This document shows positions 25,670 through 35,230 of a stretch of DNA of 64,000 nt, in pieces (positions within the stretch are counted from its first letter, which is position 1; each line of letters begins with the position of its first letter). The notes below the pieces were generated by a model. It worked only from the letters and a program-made list of their open reading frames with translations. It ran no database searches and was not told where the DNA came from. The stretch is taken from assembly GCA_000247545.1 (NCBI GenBank), contig CP003316.1, positions 777,233 to 841,232 of the forward strand. The letters are read 5' to 3'. Source of the stretch: Pyrobaculum oguniense TE7. GTDB taxonomy: Archaea > Thermoproteota > Thermoprotei > Thermoproteales > Thermoproteaceae. Position numbers and translations under genes: made by a program.

Positions 25670-27274
25670 CTAGAAGAGGAGGTAGATCGCGGTTGCCGTG
25701 GCTAAAGCCGTCGCGGCGGTGGCTGGGATGGAGATTTTTAAGAAGTTTTTGAGGGAGAGGCCGTACTCTCTATACACGATATATATCGCGGGGTGTGCCT
25801 GGGGCAGTAGCGTGGGGATTGTGGCTAGGACGTAGGTCATAAGCGCCTCTTTGGTAGTTAGGTAGGGCCCTATCAGCACGGCCGACGGGATGAGGCCTAG
25901 GGTGTTGGTGAAGAGGAGCCCTATGACGAAGAGGTACTCCTGGACGTGTAAAAGAGGCGTGATGGGTTTCAGCAGGTCAATCTTCGCCGCGGCGTTTCCT
26001 ATAGCGAGGAAGGAGCCGACGTATACAAGAGTTTCCCACGACACGTATTGATAAAGCCGCTCCACAGCTCTCCCGCCGCCGAGAAGCGCTATGAACGTGC
26101 CTATTATAAATGCTTGAGGAGTCGGCATGAACTGGCTTAGCGCAACGGCGGCGAAGAGGCCGCCGAGGCCAGAGGCGGCGAGTCTCGGGTTAAACGCCCT
26201 GACCAACGTCTTTGATCTCTCGAGGCGGTAAAACGCCGCGAGTCTCTCTATCTCCTTCTCGTCGCCCATGACCAAGATTTCGTCTCCTGGCCTAAACGTG
26301 TACGTCTCAAGGCTCTGAATAGGCCCGCTGGGGACTACGCCGATTATCGACACGGGAAAGACTTTGTGGATCTGTTCAAGGGACAGTGTCTTGCCGACAA
26401 GCCTAGACCTAGGGGTTACTATTAAAAACTCGGTGTCCTCTCCTTTGTTGTTGCCCAACGGAGTGAGCCGCAGATCTTTAGACGCCATGAGAGAAGGTAT
26501 GTCGCCAGCCGCGATCTTTATCAACACGACGCTGTATTTTAGCAAAAACCGGTCTTTTGACAGTATCTTCACTCTGTAGGCTTTCTCCACCTCTTTTCTA
26601 CTCTTTCCGTCAAGCGCCTCCCCCACCTCGGCCTGCGCCACGACGAATTTAACGGCGGTGGACAACTGGGGGACGAACCTCCTGGCGTAGAACGATATCA
26701 GCAACAGCAGAGGTATAGAAATCGCAAGGGCCAAAAAAGCGGGTAACGTGAAGGCAAAAATGCTCAGCCCCTCTCCCGTAGTTGACTGGTAAATATCTAG
26801 GAGTATCACATTGCCCGCGTTTCCCACCATGGTGAGCCTGCCGCCCAGAGCTACTGCAAAAGCGAGCGGTATCACGTAAGCCGCTGGCGGAGCCCCAAGG
26901 CGCCTCGCCACGTCGCTTATGAGCACAGCCATGGCGAGCACTATGGCCACGTCTGACACAAAACCCGACGCCACACCGGCGACGAAGTAGAGGAGGAGCG
27001 ACGCGACGGCTATGTGCCGCGCCTTGATAGAGACGTAGCGCGCCAGCCTGTCAAGCAATCCCGAGTCGGCAATAACCCCGCTGAGGACCATAGACCCGAA
27101 AAGCACAATTACGGCGGGGCTAATTAAAAAGCTAAGCGCCTCCCCCATCTCGTACACGCCGGCTAGCACCAGAATCATGAGACTAGTAAACGAGACAATA
27201 TCAGCCCTATACCGAAAGCTCAGCGCAACCGTAGCAACCACGGCGGAAAGCGTGGCGAGAAACCCGATATCCAC
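25670..27274 (-). CDS. DASS/SLC13-type anion permease with RCK_C domain
   Basis: Membrane transporter with two halves of about five or six helices. Between them lies a soluble insert carrying a TrkA-C/RCK_C-like domain (TEFLIVTPRSRLVGKTL; PGDEILVMGDEKEIERL). Conserved membrane elements include GNAGNVILLDIYQS and GFVSDVAIVLAMA. I choose the GTG at 27274 because it puts the first helix at the N terminus; the longer ATG frame at 27367 adds a hydrophilic 31-residue leader. Substrates of the family are dicarboxylates, sulfate or other anions; none can be assigned here. Confidence 0.85.
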   Translation of the reverse strand: MDIGFLATLSAVVATVALSFRYRADIVSFTSLMILVLAGVYEMGEALSFLISPAVIVLFGSMVLSGVIADSGLLDRLARYVSIKARHIAVASLLLYFVAGVASGFVSDVAIVLAMAVLISDVARRLGAPPAAYVIPLAFAVALGGRLTMVGNAGNVILLDIYQSTTGEGLSIFAFTLPAFLALAISIPLLLLISFYARRFVPQLSTAVKFVVAQAEVGEALDGKSRKEVEKAYRVKILSKDRFLLKYSVVLIKIAAGDIPSLMASKDLRLTPLGNNKGEDTEFLIVTPRSRLVGKTLSLEQIHKVFPVSIIGVVPSGPIQSLETYTFRPGDEILVMGDEKEIERLAAFYRLERSKTLVRAFNPRLAASGLGGLFAAVALSQFMPTPQAFIIGTFIALLGGGRAVERLYQYVSWETLVYVGSFLAIGNAAAKIDLLKPITPLLHVQEYLFVIGLLFTNTLGLIPSAVLIGPYLTTKEALMTYVLATIPTLLPQAHPAIYIVYREYGLSLKNFLKISIPATAATALATATAIYLLF

Positions 27275-27499
27275 GCAACCCCTCCCTAGGCCTTTTTTAA
27301 GGATTCCCCCATCGACGGCCACGTGGATGTGCCTTATACGCACAACCACCCTGCCATCGCCCATCACCCCCTATCTGCCGCCAGATGCATGCCAATTGCC
27401 TCATGCTCAGCCCTCAAAGTACAAATGTGTTCAATTGTAACCGGAGTGGGTATGCCTCAGAAAGATGAAAAATTATAAAAAAGATTTTAAAAAATTGAT

Positions 27500-30400
27500 T
27501 TATGATATAATTATATTTATTGTATGATATCTTGTGACAGAGCCGCTAGTAGCTTTTATAATAACACTATATACGCCGGGTGTGGCCGTTGACGGTACCG
27601 TAATTGCTACGGCGGCTGAGAAGTCCGGTATGCCGCTGGTCGGGGTTATGCCAACTGCCCACCCCGTCGGCGCCGAGTTGACGCTTAGGTAGACGCGCCT
27701 CGGAGTACCGCTGACCGTGGTTATGTAGAGCCTGGCATTTACGCTACCTCTCGGCTTCGTGGTTAGGTTGCCGTCTGGCTCTCTCTTAATGACGAAGTCC
27801 CACTGGCTTGCCTCTAATTTTATGCTCAGCTCGGCGCAGATCTTCTCAGGCACAACGCCGGGGACATCGCCGACCAAGAGCCTACCTGGTAGCAGATATG
27901 TGCCCGGACCTGTAGCTGTCAGTAAGAAGTTCAACGTCCTCATCGGCGGCACGGGGTTGGGCACGGGCGAGGATATGGGCGTCACGCTTACGCCGGGCGG
28001 CGGGTGCCAGCGCCAAAGGGCCGCCGGGTATGTCAACACTCCTCCTATATACAAGGTTAGCCCATACGGCGCACCTGGGTCAACCACTATTGAGTAGGTG
28101 TTGCCAGAGGCCCCTACCACCGTCGCGTTCGTGTCCAGCTTTATCTCGGGCTTGCAGATAAGCGCAGTGGCGTTGCGCCTTATTGTGCTCACGCACCGCG
28201 GCCCGTTGGGGGTGAAGTCCGACTCGTACCTCACCTCAACGGAGGACGTGGACGAAGTAGGGGTCACGTAGAACACGTAAGTGCCGCCCAATGGTTGCGC
28301 CGGGCTTGGCGGCGAGATGTCGAAACGCGCCGTGCTGCCACCGCTGGTGGGTGTTACCGACACGGGAGGCGATGTGCTGTAGGCACCCGCCGTGACTGTG
28401 CCGGAGTCTACGCTGAGCGACAGCCTCATGTTGGTGTAGGCCCACGGCACGGCGAGACTCACCGTGAACTCGTACACCTTGCCGGGCTCCATGTAGTACC
28501 TCCCGCCCACATCAGTGGCGTTGGTTCTTATAGAAATCCTCGGCTGGCACGGGGGCTTCCCCACATCTACTACCAGCGACTGATTAAGCCCGCAGTTGCC
28601 TCCCCGTAGCTGGAGCAACGAGAGCCTCAGTTGCGAGGAGCTGCCTTGGGGAGCGCTGGGGGATACCTCGAAGACGTACCTCAGGTCAACCGGCAGAGCC
28701 GAGAAGTCGCGGTATCCGGCTGCGGGGTCAATCCACGATATGTAGCTGTTGAGAGGCGAGCCGGAGACAAGAAACAGTCTGTACACGCCGCTGGGTAACG
28801 AGCCTCCCACCCTAACCAAGACCTCGTATCTGCCGCCCGGCAAAACCTGGTATCTCCCGCCGCCTAGGCTCGTCATGTTCGTCCTAATCGACAGCTCGGG
28901 TCTACATGTAGCCTCCTCCCTCGGCTTCACAGCGGCATCGGCCGCGATACGGGCGTTGCAGTACTCGAAAGGCGCCACGGAGAACACCGTAAACATCAGC
29001 GTGACGCTACCGCTGGACAAGGCGCTAACATTGAAGTAGTAGATGCCATCGCCCGTCACTGTCGGTGCCCCGGGCCAGTCAGGCGTTATCTGAGCCACCG
29101 ACGGGTTAGACGACGATGCCGTCAACCTAGCTGGATAAGGCGCGCCGGAAATCTCTACAGCAACTCTGTAAGTTCTCCCTGCCTCAAGCACCAGAGGCGT
29201 CTGGTTAAGCACCGCGATCTTCCAGTAGCACCTAGTTACGTTGATAAGGGTCAACGCGCGGTCAGCGCACTGCGCGCCTTGCCCGCTGGCCGTGGCGCCG
29301 TAGACCACGTTGTACACGCCTGGGGCGATGCTCTGCGGAATCTGCAGGGCGACTGTCACAGAGAAGTCCGACACGTCGCTATAAGGCGAGCCTGGCGACA
29401 CCAAGTTGATCGGGGACTGCGGCGATATCCGCAAGACGGTGTTCAGCCCGTCTGGAGTCGTGTCAACGCCCACGTCGTAGGTCAACAACAGCGAGCCCGG
29501 CCCTCCGTTGGTCCACACTTGTATGTTCGAGGGGGCGTTGATCTTGACTTGGCAGACGCCGGGTGGCGGCGGCTTTACCACTATAGGCAGATCCGTTGAC
29601 TTGTTGCAAGAGGTTCCCGAGCCGTCGTACATCGACGCGCTCACGGCGAAGTTGCCCGAGCCCGACGTCCTTGCCGTAACTAAGAAGGAGATCTCAGCTT
29701 GGAACAGCCCCGGAGGAAGTGGGCCAAAGACGAAGTAGTCGCTCCCCACGACGGCGCTCACACCGCTGGGAGGCGTTATAAGTCTGAACTCAAACGCCTT
29801 TACCTCGTATATCACAGCCCGCTCGCCCTTGACTTCCAGCGTCCCGTAGGCCGTGGGTGTGTAGACCAAGTACTTGAAGTAGTAGCTCCTACCCTCCTCC
29901 ATCACGTACTGGCCGCCGCTCTGCGTGGCGTTGGTCTCCACCAGCTTGATAACCAGCTCACACGTCTTGTTAGCCACGCGGAATATAGGCCCCTCAATCT
30001 TGGCGACGCACTCCCTAATGCCGGACGCCGTTGCGGCCCATCCCTCCTGTAGCGTGGCAAACTGGTGGCCCGGCGGCGCAGAGGGCGAAACCACGAACTC
30101 AAACCTTGTGTTCTGCGGAGGCGGTATCGGCGTTGACAGCGACCGCGGGTTAGGCGGCACCACGGTAACGTATGTGCCGGGCACCGGGGTGAGTTGGACG
30201 AAGTAGCTGGCGTACGGCGGGTTAGGCACATACCCCCCAACCTGCACCTCTATGTAGTAGGCCCTACCAGGGAATACCTGGTAGATCCCGGGGCCAATCG
30301 CCGTGGCGTTCGTGCCGACGAGGCGTAGGTTCGGCTCACAACGCTTCTGTTGCTGAGACACGGTCAGGTTTTTGCCTACAAGTACACACTGTTCACTGCA

Positions 30401-30949
30401 AACGCCGCCGGGATACGCAATGGTCCTCAGCTCGAAGGCTATGCCGCCCGGCCCTGATGCGGTGAATTCGAAGCGGTAGGGGCCGTGGGTGCCCGCCGTG
30501 CCCGGGACCGTGTAAGGCGCAGTGGGGCTTGTCTTAACGACGGCGCCCGCGGTTATCGCGTCGAGGGCTAGGTCGCAGCCGTTCGCGGTTCTGACCACCT
30601 CTACCTCGATGTAGAAGGGCCCGGATGCGTATACCGTGCTTCCGGAAATTGTGGCGTTTGTACCTACTAAGTTTACGAACACGAAGCAACGGCGCCCGTC
30701 TGTCTGGTTAATGGGCGTTGGCCGTATCGCCGTTGTGGTGACGGTGACGGTCGTAGTGGTTGTCTTGGTCTCGGTTGTGGTAATAGTTGTGGGTTGCGCC
30801 ACAGTCGATGTGGAGACTTCTGTTTTTGTAATCGTGACGGTGTTTGAGGGTAGCCCGATCACCGCCACCATTACGGCTCCTGCTATTATCACCGCTATTA
30901 GTCCCATCATCGTGGCGTAGGACACCGGGTTCATTCCTTTGGTTTTCAT
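27500..30949 (-). CDS. giant repetitive surface glycoprotein
   Basis: 1149-residue surface protein. N-terminal anchor (TMMGLIAVIIAGAVMVAVIG), a Thr-rich stalk (TTTETKTTTTTVTVTTTA), then seven or so Ig-like repeats. Repeats begin with a Cys-containing strand and a sequon-bearing consensus: EPNLRLVGTNAT, ELVIKLVETNAT, RPELSIRTNMT, QPRISIRTNAT, KPEIKLDTNAT, each followed by a segment like GGRYQVLPGGRYEVLV. The conserved TN(A/M)T places an N-glycosylation site at the same point of each repeat. The last domain (STATPGVYSVIIKATSGS) lacks a C-terminal anchor, so the protein is held by its N terminus. Likely an S-layer-associated or adhesion protein; no catalytic motif. Confidence 0.85.
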   Translation of the reverse strand: MKTKGMNPVSYATMMGLIAVIIAGAVMVAVIGLPSNTVTITKTEVSTSTVAQPTTITTTETKTTTTTVTVTTTAIRPTPINQTDGRRCFVFVNLVGTNATISGSTVYASGPFYIEVEVVRTANGCDLALDAITAGAVVKTSPTAPYTVPGTAGTHGPYRFEFTASGPGGIAFELRTIAYPGGVCSEQCVLVGKNLTVSQQQKRCEPNLRLVGTNATAIGPGIYQVFPGRAYYIEVQVGGYVPNPPYASYFVQLTPVPGTYVTVVPPNPRSLSTPIPPPQNTRFEFVVSPSAPPGHQFATLQEGWAATASGIRECVAKIEGPIFRVANKTCELVIKLVETNATQSGGQYVMEEGRSYYFKYLVYTPTAYGTLEVKGERAVIYEVKAFEFRLITPPSGVSAVVGSDYFVFGPLPPGLFQAEISFLVTARTSGSGNFAVSASMYDGSGTSCNKSTDLPIVVKPPPPGVCQVKINAPSNIQVWTNGGPGSLLLTYDVGVDTTPDGLNTVLRISPQSPINLVSPGSPYSDVSDFSVTVALQIPQSIAPGVYNVVYGATASGQGAQCADRALTLINVTRCYWKIAVLNQTPLVLEAGRTYRVAVEISGAPYPARLTASSSNPSVAQITPDWPGAPTVTGDGIYYFNVSALSSGSVTLMFTVFSVAPFEYCNARIAADAAVKPREEATCRPELSIRTNMTSLGGGRYQVLPGGRYEVLVRVGGSLPSGVYRLFLVSGSPLNSYISWIDPAAGYRDFSALPVDLRYVFEVSPSAPQGSSSQLRLSLLQLRGGNCGLNQSLVVDVGKPPCQPRISIRTNATDVGGRYYMEPGKVYEFTVSLAVPWAYTNMRLSLSVDSGTVTAGAYSTSPPVSVTPTSGGSTARFDISPPSPAQPLGGTYVFYVTPTSSTSSVEVRYESDFTPNGPRCVSTIRRNATALICKPEIKLDTNATVVGASGNTYSIVVDPGAPYGLTLYIGGVLTYPAALWRWHPPPGVSVTPISSPVPNPVPPMRTLNFLLTATGPGTYLLPGRLLVGDVPGVVPEKICAELSIKLEASQWDFVIKREPDGNLTTKPRGSVNARLYITTVSGTPRRVYLSVNSAPTGWAVGITPTSGIPDFSAAVAITVPSTATPGVYSVIIKATSGSVTRYHTINIIIS

Positions 30950-31020
30950 GAGTACCGCGCACAGAGGGTTAAAAAGACATTTTAGTTCAAAGTATGTAAA
31001 GAGTGGGATTTTATTAATAT

Positions 31021-31635
31021 TTGAGAATATTTACTCTCATGTATGTGCCGGCGGGCGTTCACGAGGTGTACGTCGGAATCTGGATCCCCGGCTTCGTCCA
31101 CAAGGTGGTGGTCGTGGTGAACGGCGTGGCAGACGTGACGCTTTTCGTTAGAGATTTTTCAATATATGCGCGGATTGCCGCTGATACGCCTGTGGTGGTG
31201 CAGTTTGGCGTAATGTACTTCCCCTTGTTGCCCCTCGCAGTTTTTATATACCTAGTCTTAATGAGGGAAGAGGTTGCTAGGAAACTGGCGGCCCTCTGTG
31301 CGCCCCTCTACAGCAGGTTTATAAGGCCCCTCGACTTTCTCAGCAACAAGCGCCGAAAAGCTATCTACGAGTACATACAACAAAGGGGTTACAGCTGGCC
31401 ACGCGAAATAGAAAAGGTTTTTAACATGGCTTACGGCGAGGTTCAGTGGCATCTCGCCCTACTTGAACGCGGTGGTTTTATTTACAGCTTCCGGGCTCTC
31501 AGAAGAAGATTCTACGTAGACAAGTCCCTGGAGTTCAGAAATGCCCTCGAAAAGATATACCGAGAGCAAGCCGGGAGGGCGCCGACAGAGGATGAAGTAG
31601 CACAAGCCGAAGACAGCCTATCAGCAAGACGGTAG
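31021..31635 (+). CDS. membrane-anchored winged-helix regulator
   Basis: 204 residues. An N-terminal beta-rich extracytoplasmic part (HEVYVGIWIPGFVHKVVVVV) is followed by one membrane helix (FPLLPLAVFIYLVLM) and a C-terminal wHTH (RKAIYEYIQQRGYSWPREIE; YGEVQWHLALLERGGFI; RRRFYV). The start is a TTG at 31021 or ATG at 31039. It is divergent from the giant surface glycoprotein with a 71-base shared promoter region, so it may sense the surface and control that gene; this is inference. Confidence 0.75.
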   Translation: MRIFTLMYVPAGVHEVYVGIWIPGFVHKVVVVVNGVADVTLFVRDFSIYARIAADTPVVVQFGVMYFPLLPLAVFIYLVLMREEVARKLAALCAPLYSRFIRPLDFLSNKRRKAIYEYIQQRGYSWPREIEKVFNMAYGEVQWHLALLERGGFIYSFRALRRRFYVDKSLEFRNALEKIYREQAGRAPTEDEVAQAEDSLSARR

Positions 31636-32265
31636 ACACGTGGCTCGTCCGTGAAAGCGCCGGCATACAGCGGCAGGAAATACGCACTAGTGGAGGAAGC
31701 GTCGGAAGCAATGCGAGGAAGCCTTAAATTGGGAACCAAAGCCGCCTCGGCGCCGGCGCATCACCTCTGCCCTCTGTTTCCGCGCGATGAATATGTCCGC
31801 CACAGCCGGATACTTAACAGTTCGCGGCCCCGCCGACCTTGCCGAATCCCTCCTAAGTACGTACAAGGCAGTCTACCCCCGCCGGTCCCCTTGTCCTAGG
31901 TGGAAAATCGGCGGCTGTATGGGCTAGGGATCACACGACGTATGCCGAAATAGACGCTGGCGGCTACGCCAGCGCTACGTATGTACCTGACCCCATGTTA
32001 TAAGCGTGGTTTCATTTCTCTAATACGAGGAAGGCCTATCCGACTGCTTAGCGCCACGCCGAGGAATGCCACAAGCGTCAATGCTATGTGCACATCACCG
32101 TACCTCACCACTTGACAGGAAGTGGCGTTGCCGCCTTACAGCCGCAACGTCCCACGCTTGAAGGGGCGCAGATCGTAGCTTCCGGTCAGAGCATGGCTTG
32201 TGAACGCTACACGCCGGGGAGCTTAAGGGTTTAGTTAATCCACACACTTGCCCCCATCAACACGT
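31636..32265. other. gene-poor stretch with decayed fragments
   Basis: No intact gene. On the + strand a degraded frame from ATG 31787 (SATAGYLTVRGPADLAESLL) continues in a second frame (KSAAVWARDHTTYAEIDAGG) to TAA at 32001-32003. On the minus strand a fragment of about 45 codons ending near 31998 carries GNATSC and a membrane helix (IALTLVAFLGVAL) with a basic tail, like the C-terminal anchor of a surface protein. Neither is recognisable as a family. Confidence 0.4.
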
Positions 32266-32450
32266 CTAGAAATCCTCTAGCGAGAGGCCGGAGAGCCTCT
32301 GCGCCAACCTCAAGTCGCCAGTCTCTATGAGGAGCTCAACAGCGCCTCTTACGGGCTGGGGAAGGCTCCTTATGTACTCCCAGTTGGCCGCCCTTCGCCA
32401 CTCCTCCCGTAGCTTCCCTCCAATTCTAGAAGCCTGTCCAAGAGGCTCAT
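32266..32450 (-). pseudogene. small helical protein, frameshifted (antitoxin-like)
   Basis: Starts ATG-AGC overlapping the stop of the upstream gene (ATGA). It reads MSLLDRLLELEG, then a one-base shift gives KLREEWRRAANWEYIRSLPQ and GDLRLAQRLSGLSLEDF to a TAG at 32266-32268. The ending resembles the tail of UPF0175/VapB-like antitoxins. With the 110-residue neighbour it may form a toxin-antitoxin pair; low certainty. Confidence 0.4.
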
Positions 32451-32779
32451 AGCCCCAGGTCCTGAAGATCCCTTCTCGAAAACCTGTGCGCCGTCTCTTC
32501 TTGGTACTTCACGACGTCTTGCCTTGTTAAAATCCCTCTCCTCACCAACTCGGCCAACACGTCAAAGGCCCTCCATACCGTTGGCCTCGAGTATAAAAAC
32601 TGGGCCGAGTAAGCGCCGCCGTTTTCTGAAGACGCCACGTAGCCTATCGACTCCGCCACGGCGAGGCAGTACGCCTCGGGGATGTCCAGACTCCTGACCG
32701 GGTAACGCCTGCTTATTGAAACCAAGCGTACCGCAACCTCTCTCAAGTCGGGGAACTCGGGGAGAAGCGCCATAGACAT
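32447..32779 (-). CDS. hypothetical protein, PIN-like (possible toxin)
   Basis: 110 residues, ATG start. It contains RSLDIPEAYCLAVAESIGY, ASSENGGAYSAQFL and FDVLAELVRRGILTRQDV, an order of helices and acidic residues that recalls the second half of PIN/DUF3368-type toxins, but the first catalytic Asp strand is not evident. It overlaps the next small gene by 4 bases. I would treat the toxin idea as tentative. Confidence 0.45.
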   Translation of the reverse strand: MSMALLPEFPDLREVAVRLVSISRRYPVRSLDIPEAYCLAVAESIGYVASSENGGAYSAQFLYSRPTVWRAFDVLAELVRRGILTRQDVVKYQEETAHRFSRRDLQDLGL

Positions 32780-32974
32780 AATTTATTTTTTAAAGGCGGT
32801 AGGAAGGCTTACGTGGTCGAGAGTCGCGACTTCGCATCCCTTCGGCTGTGACTATAAATAGTGACTACACCATTCTCATGTGGGGACCTCGGTTGTCGGG
32901 ATCGTTGCAATTACCAGGGAGAGATGTGGCTTGTCGCAATGGTGTATGGGGGCGGTCTTTTTAGTGGTAGCTAT

Positions 32975-33406
32975 ATGAGCGGCGAATACTCAGCGTTGTT
33001 AAGAAGGCGGGCTCTCTCAATGCTCCAGCTTGCCGATAGGTTGCTGAACGAGGGCGAGTACGACTTAGCCGCCCTCCACGCAGAATACGCTGCCCAGCTG
33101 TATCTCAAAAGCCTCCTCTTTAGGCTAACCGGCGAGGAGTGGCGCGGGCACAGCGTCAGAATGTTAATAGGGCTTTTAGCTTATACGCTTGAGGAGAGGG
33201 GGCTGAGGGCGCTGGCAGATGAGGTGATGGACTTCGCCAAGAGGAACAAGAGGATTCTAGCCGAGCTTGAGGAGGCCCATACGCGGTCGGTGTACGGGCC
33301 CTTTCAGTACTCCAGAGACCAATCAGCCGCTTTGCTACACGCCGCTAGGAGCGTCGTGGAGCTGGCCAAGAGAATCGAGAAAAGCGTCTTCGGCGACCGT
33401 GACTGA
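32975..33406 (+). CDS. HEPN-domain protein (toxin-antitoxin pair)
   Basis: 143 residues from the ATG at 32975 (upstream in-frame starts exist back to 32861 but give an atypical Cys-rich leader). All-helical HEPN pattern: LLRRRALSMLQLADRLLNEG, YDLAALHAEYAAQLYLKSLL, EEAHTRSVYGPFQYSRDQ. It overlaps the nucleotidyltransferase gene by 8 bases, the standard HEPN-MNT arrangement, in which HEPN is the RNase toxin and MNT the antitoxin that modifies it. Confidence 0.85.
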   Translation: MSGEYSALLRRRALSMLQLADRLLNEGEYDLAALHAEYAAQLYLKSLLFRLTGEEWRGHSVRMLIGLLAYTLEERGLRALADEVMDFAKRNKRILAELEEAHTRSVYGPFQYSRDQSAALLHAARSVVELAKRIEKSVFGDRD

Positions 33407-33731
33407 CGTTTTGCTCAAAGCCTTGGCCCAGTGGAGGGAGCTCGCTACGACAGTGGCGAGGGCGGTCAAAGAGGTGAGGCCTGACGCGGAGGTATACGTC
33501 GTTGGAGGGGCCGCCGAGAGCCGCCTAACTGTGTTAAGCGATATCGACATCGCCGTAGTCCTCCCGGAGGAGCCCAGCCGTGAAGAGGCGGTTGGTATAA
33601 TAGAGGAGATATTCCGAAGGGCGGAGGAGCTCGGCCTCCCGCTCTACGTCCCGGTGGAGATACACGTGGTGGGCCCCCAAGGCTTTCAGAAGCTTACGAG
33701 AAGAGGGAAAGCGGTTAAGTTAAGCGGCTGA
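33399..33731 (+). CDS. MNT-type nucleotidyltransferase antitoxin
   Basis: 110 residues from the GTG at 33399. It has the minimal nucleotidyltransferase signature VYVVGGAAESRLTVLSDIDI, that is G-G-x-x-E-S-x-x-x-x-S-D-I-D, then AVVLP and a later Asp/Glu strand (VPVEIHVV). Starts inside the HEPN gene stop. Together they form an intact HEPN/MNT module. The longer frame to 33267 overlaps HEPN out of frame and is discarded. Confidence 0.87.
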   Translation: MTDVLLKALAQWRELATTVARAVKEVRPDAEVYVVGGAAESRLTVLSDIDIAVVLPEEPSREEAVGIIEEIFRRAEELGLPLYVPVEIHVVGPQGFQKLTRRGKAVKLSG

Positions 33732-33782
33732 GCGCCCCGGGCGCTGTAGCCATAGCGCTGGGATAGAGTTATAACCCGACAT

Positions 33783-34277
33783 ATGGGCAACTCTGTGAGG
33801 GCTGAGGTTGTGAGAATTCCGCTAGATGAAATCGCCAGGGCTAGGCTAGAGGAGAGCAAGGCCGAGGTGGAAGTGGCGAAGAAATTTATAGAGGCGGGGC
33901 TTTTAAGAAACGCCGCTGGTAAGGCATTTCAGGCGTGGAAGTCCTACCTCTCCTACCTGGCAATAAAAAACCAAGACCTCTTCCACTTCGAGGGCTATAA
34001 ACAACTGGGCAAGGGCCTAGCTGTTCCGCGCAAAGAGTGGGTACTGGCCGTGGTCCCCACTACGATGCTAGCGGCCATATCCGAAAAGCTGATGGAAAGA
34101 GAGCCTGACGTAGTTGAGCTCACAGCCCTAGCGCATATCCTGCATGAGTACCAGTACAACGGGCCTGACCCCAGCGGCGTGGTGAGCAAAATACCCTCAG
34201 ACGAAGCCGCCAGGGGGCTCATACAACGCCTCATACACAAACTCAAAGAAAAGCTGGCAACGGCAAAGCCGCCATAG
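33783..34277 (+). CDS. PaREP1-family protein
   Basis: 164-residue member of the PaREP1 family, expanded in Pyrobaculum. Typical features: a helical N terminus (ARARLEESKAEVEVAKKFIE), NAAGKAFQAWKSYLSYLA, and HILHEYQYNGPDPSG near the end. The function of the family is unknown; the helical pattern recalls HEPN-type proteins. A broken paralogue lies at 57630-58133. The gene is alone with its own start. Confidence 0.88.
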   Translation: MGNSVRAEVVRIPLDEIARARLEESKAEVEVAKKFIEAGLLRNAAGKAFQAWKSYLSYLAIKNQDLFHFEGYKQLGKGLAVPRKEWVLAVVPTTMLAAISEKLMEREPDVVELTALAHILHEYQYNGPDPSGVVSKIPSDEAARGLIQRLIHKLKEKLATAKPP

Positions 34278-34318
34278 GAGAGCTGCCCGTGGCACCTGCA
34301 GTTTAACTCCAAATCTGA

Positions 34319-34963
34319 TCAGCCCGTCTTGGCCTTTTGCAAAATTTCCCTGTACCTCTCCACGCTGTAGGCGCCGATCTTCGAGGCGTTTATGACTACT
34401 TCTAGCGACATCTTTTTGCCATCAGCAGAAAACATATACACCTCCCGCGCCCACAGCACTAGATCCCCCGCCACGCACAGCTCGCCGCTAACAGTAGCGT
34501 TGAGCTCCACCCCCTGTGACTTCGCCACCTCGGAAAGCATTCCCAAGTCAAAAACTCCTTCGCCTCTGTAGATCTCTCCCTCGTAGCCCAAATGCCTACA
34601 CCTCCCAACAACACCAACGTCTTTAACCTTGATATTTCTCAGATCAACCTCGCCTCGGACTGAGGGGTCTTTCACACAGCGCCCCAAGGCGCAGATAGAC
34701 GAATACTCCTTGCCGCCCTCCGTGGCGTCGAAAACCTCGATCTCAACGCCCGAGTGCCTAATAACGGCCATGGTGTAGTTCTCCCTCCCAAGCCCCACAA
34801 CCATCCACCCGAGGTCAAACTTCTCTACGCCCTCCGGAGAGCGGAATATCACAGAAAGCGTATAGTTTACCTCAAACTCGCGCGGCGAAAGGCTGGAGAA
34901 AAACGCTAGAAGCCCAACCAGCAACGCCACCGCAACTCCGAGGAGGAGATACAATTTGGCCAT
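34319..34963 (-). CDS. secreted or membrane-anchored protein, unknown
   Basis: 214 residues from the ATG at 34963, which puts a signal-like helix (LYLLLGVAVALLVGLLAFF) at the N terminus; the longer frame to 35059 is less likely. The rest is an extracytoplasmic beta-rich domain with Cys pairs (CALGRC, VGRCRHLGYEG, GELCVAGD) and sequons (NYT, NAT). No family recognised. Confidence 0.65.
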   Translation of the reverse strand: MAKLYLLLGVAVALLVGLLAFFSSLSPREFEVNYTLSVIFRSPEGVEKFDLGWMVVGLGRENYTMAVIRHSGVEIEVFDATEGGKEYSSICALGRCVKDPSVRGEVDLRNIKVKDVGVVGRCRHLGYEGEIYRGEGVFDLGMLSEVAKSQGVELNATVSGELCVAGDLVLWAREVYMFSADGKKMSLEVVINASKIGAYSVERYREILQKAKTG

Positions 34964-34982
34964 ACATGTTGGAAAACACATC

Positions 34983-35230
34983 TTAAAAATCCTTATAGAC
35001 TTCCGCTGCGTCGTAGCTTTGCACATCCCAGCACGACAGGCGAAAAGAGGCGTCGGCAACAGCCGTCCCTACTTCGATCACCCTAACGCCGGCCAGCCGC
35101 ACCGCTAAAGGCCCAGCTCCTCGGGCCTTAAATCAGTGACGTGCAACTCGCCGAGATCCCCGCTCAGCAAGCGACTTAGCCAGTGCCGCGCCGGCTATGC
35201 CGGAGGCCGCCATGACGTCCAAGACCCCAA
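34983..35230 (-). pseudogene. remnant with methyltransferase-like motif I
   Basis: Three frames join as VLDVMAASGIAGAALAKSLA, then GELHVTDLRPEELG, then VRLAGVRVIEVGTAVADA and WDVQSYDAAEVYKDF to TAA. VLDVMAASGIAG followed by an acidic strand resembles motif I and II of Rossmann methyltransferases (Trm1-like). At least two frameshifts and a truncated 5' side. Identity is tentative. The rest of 35231-35441 shows no gene. Confidence 0.35.
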
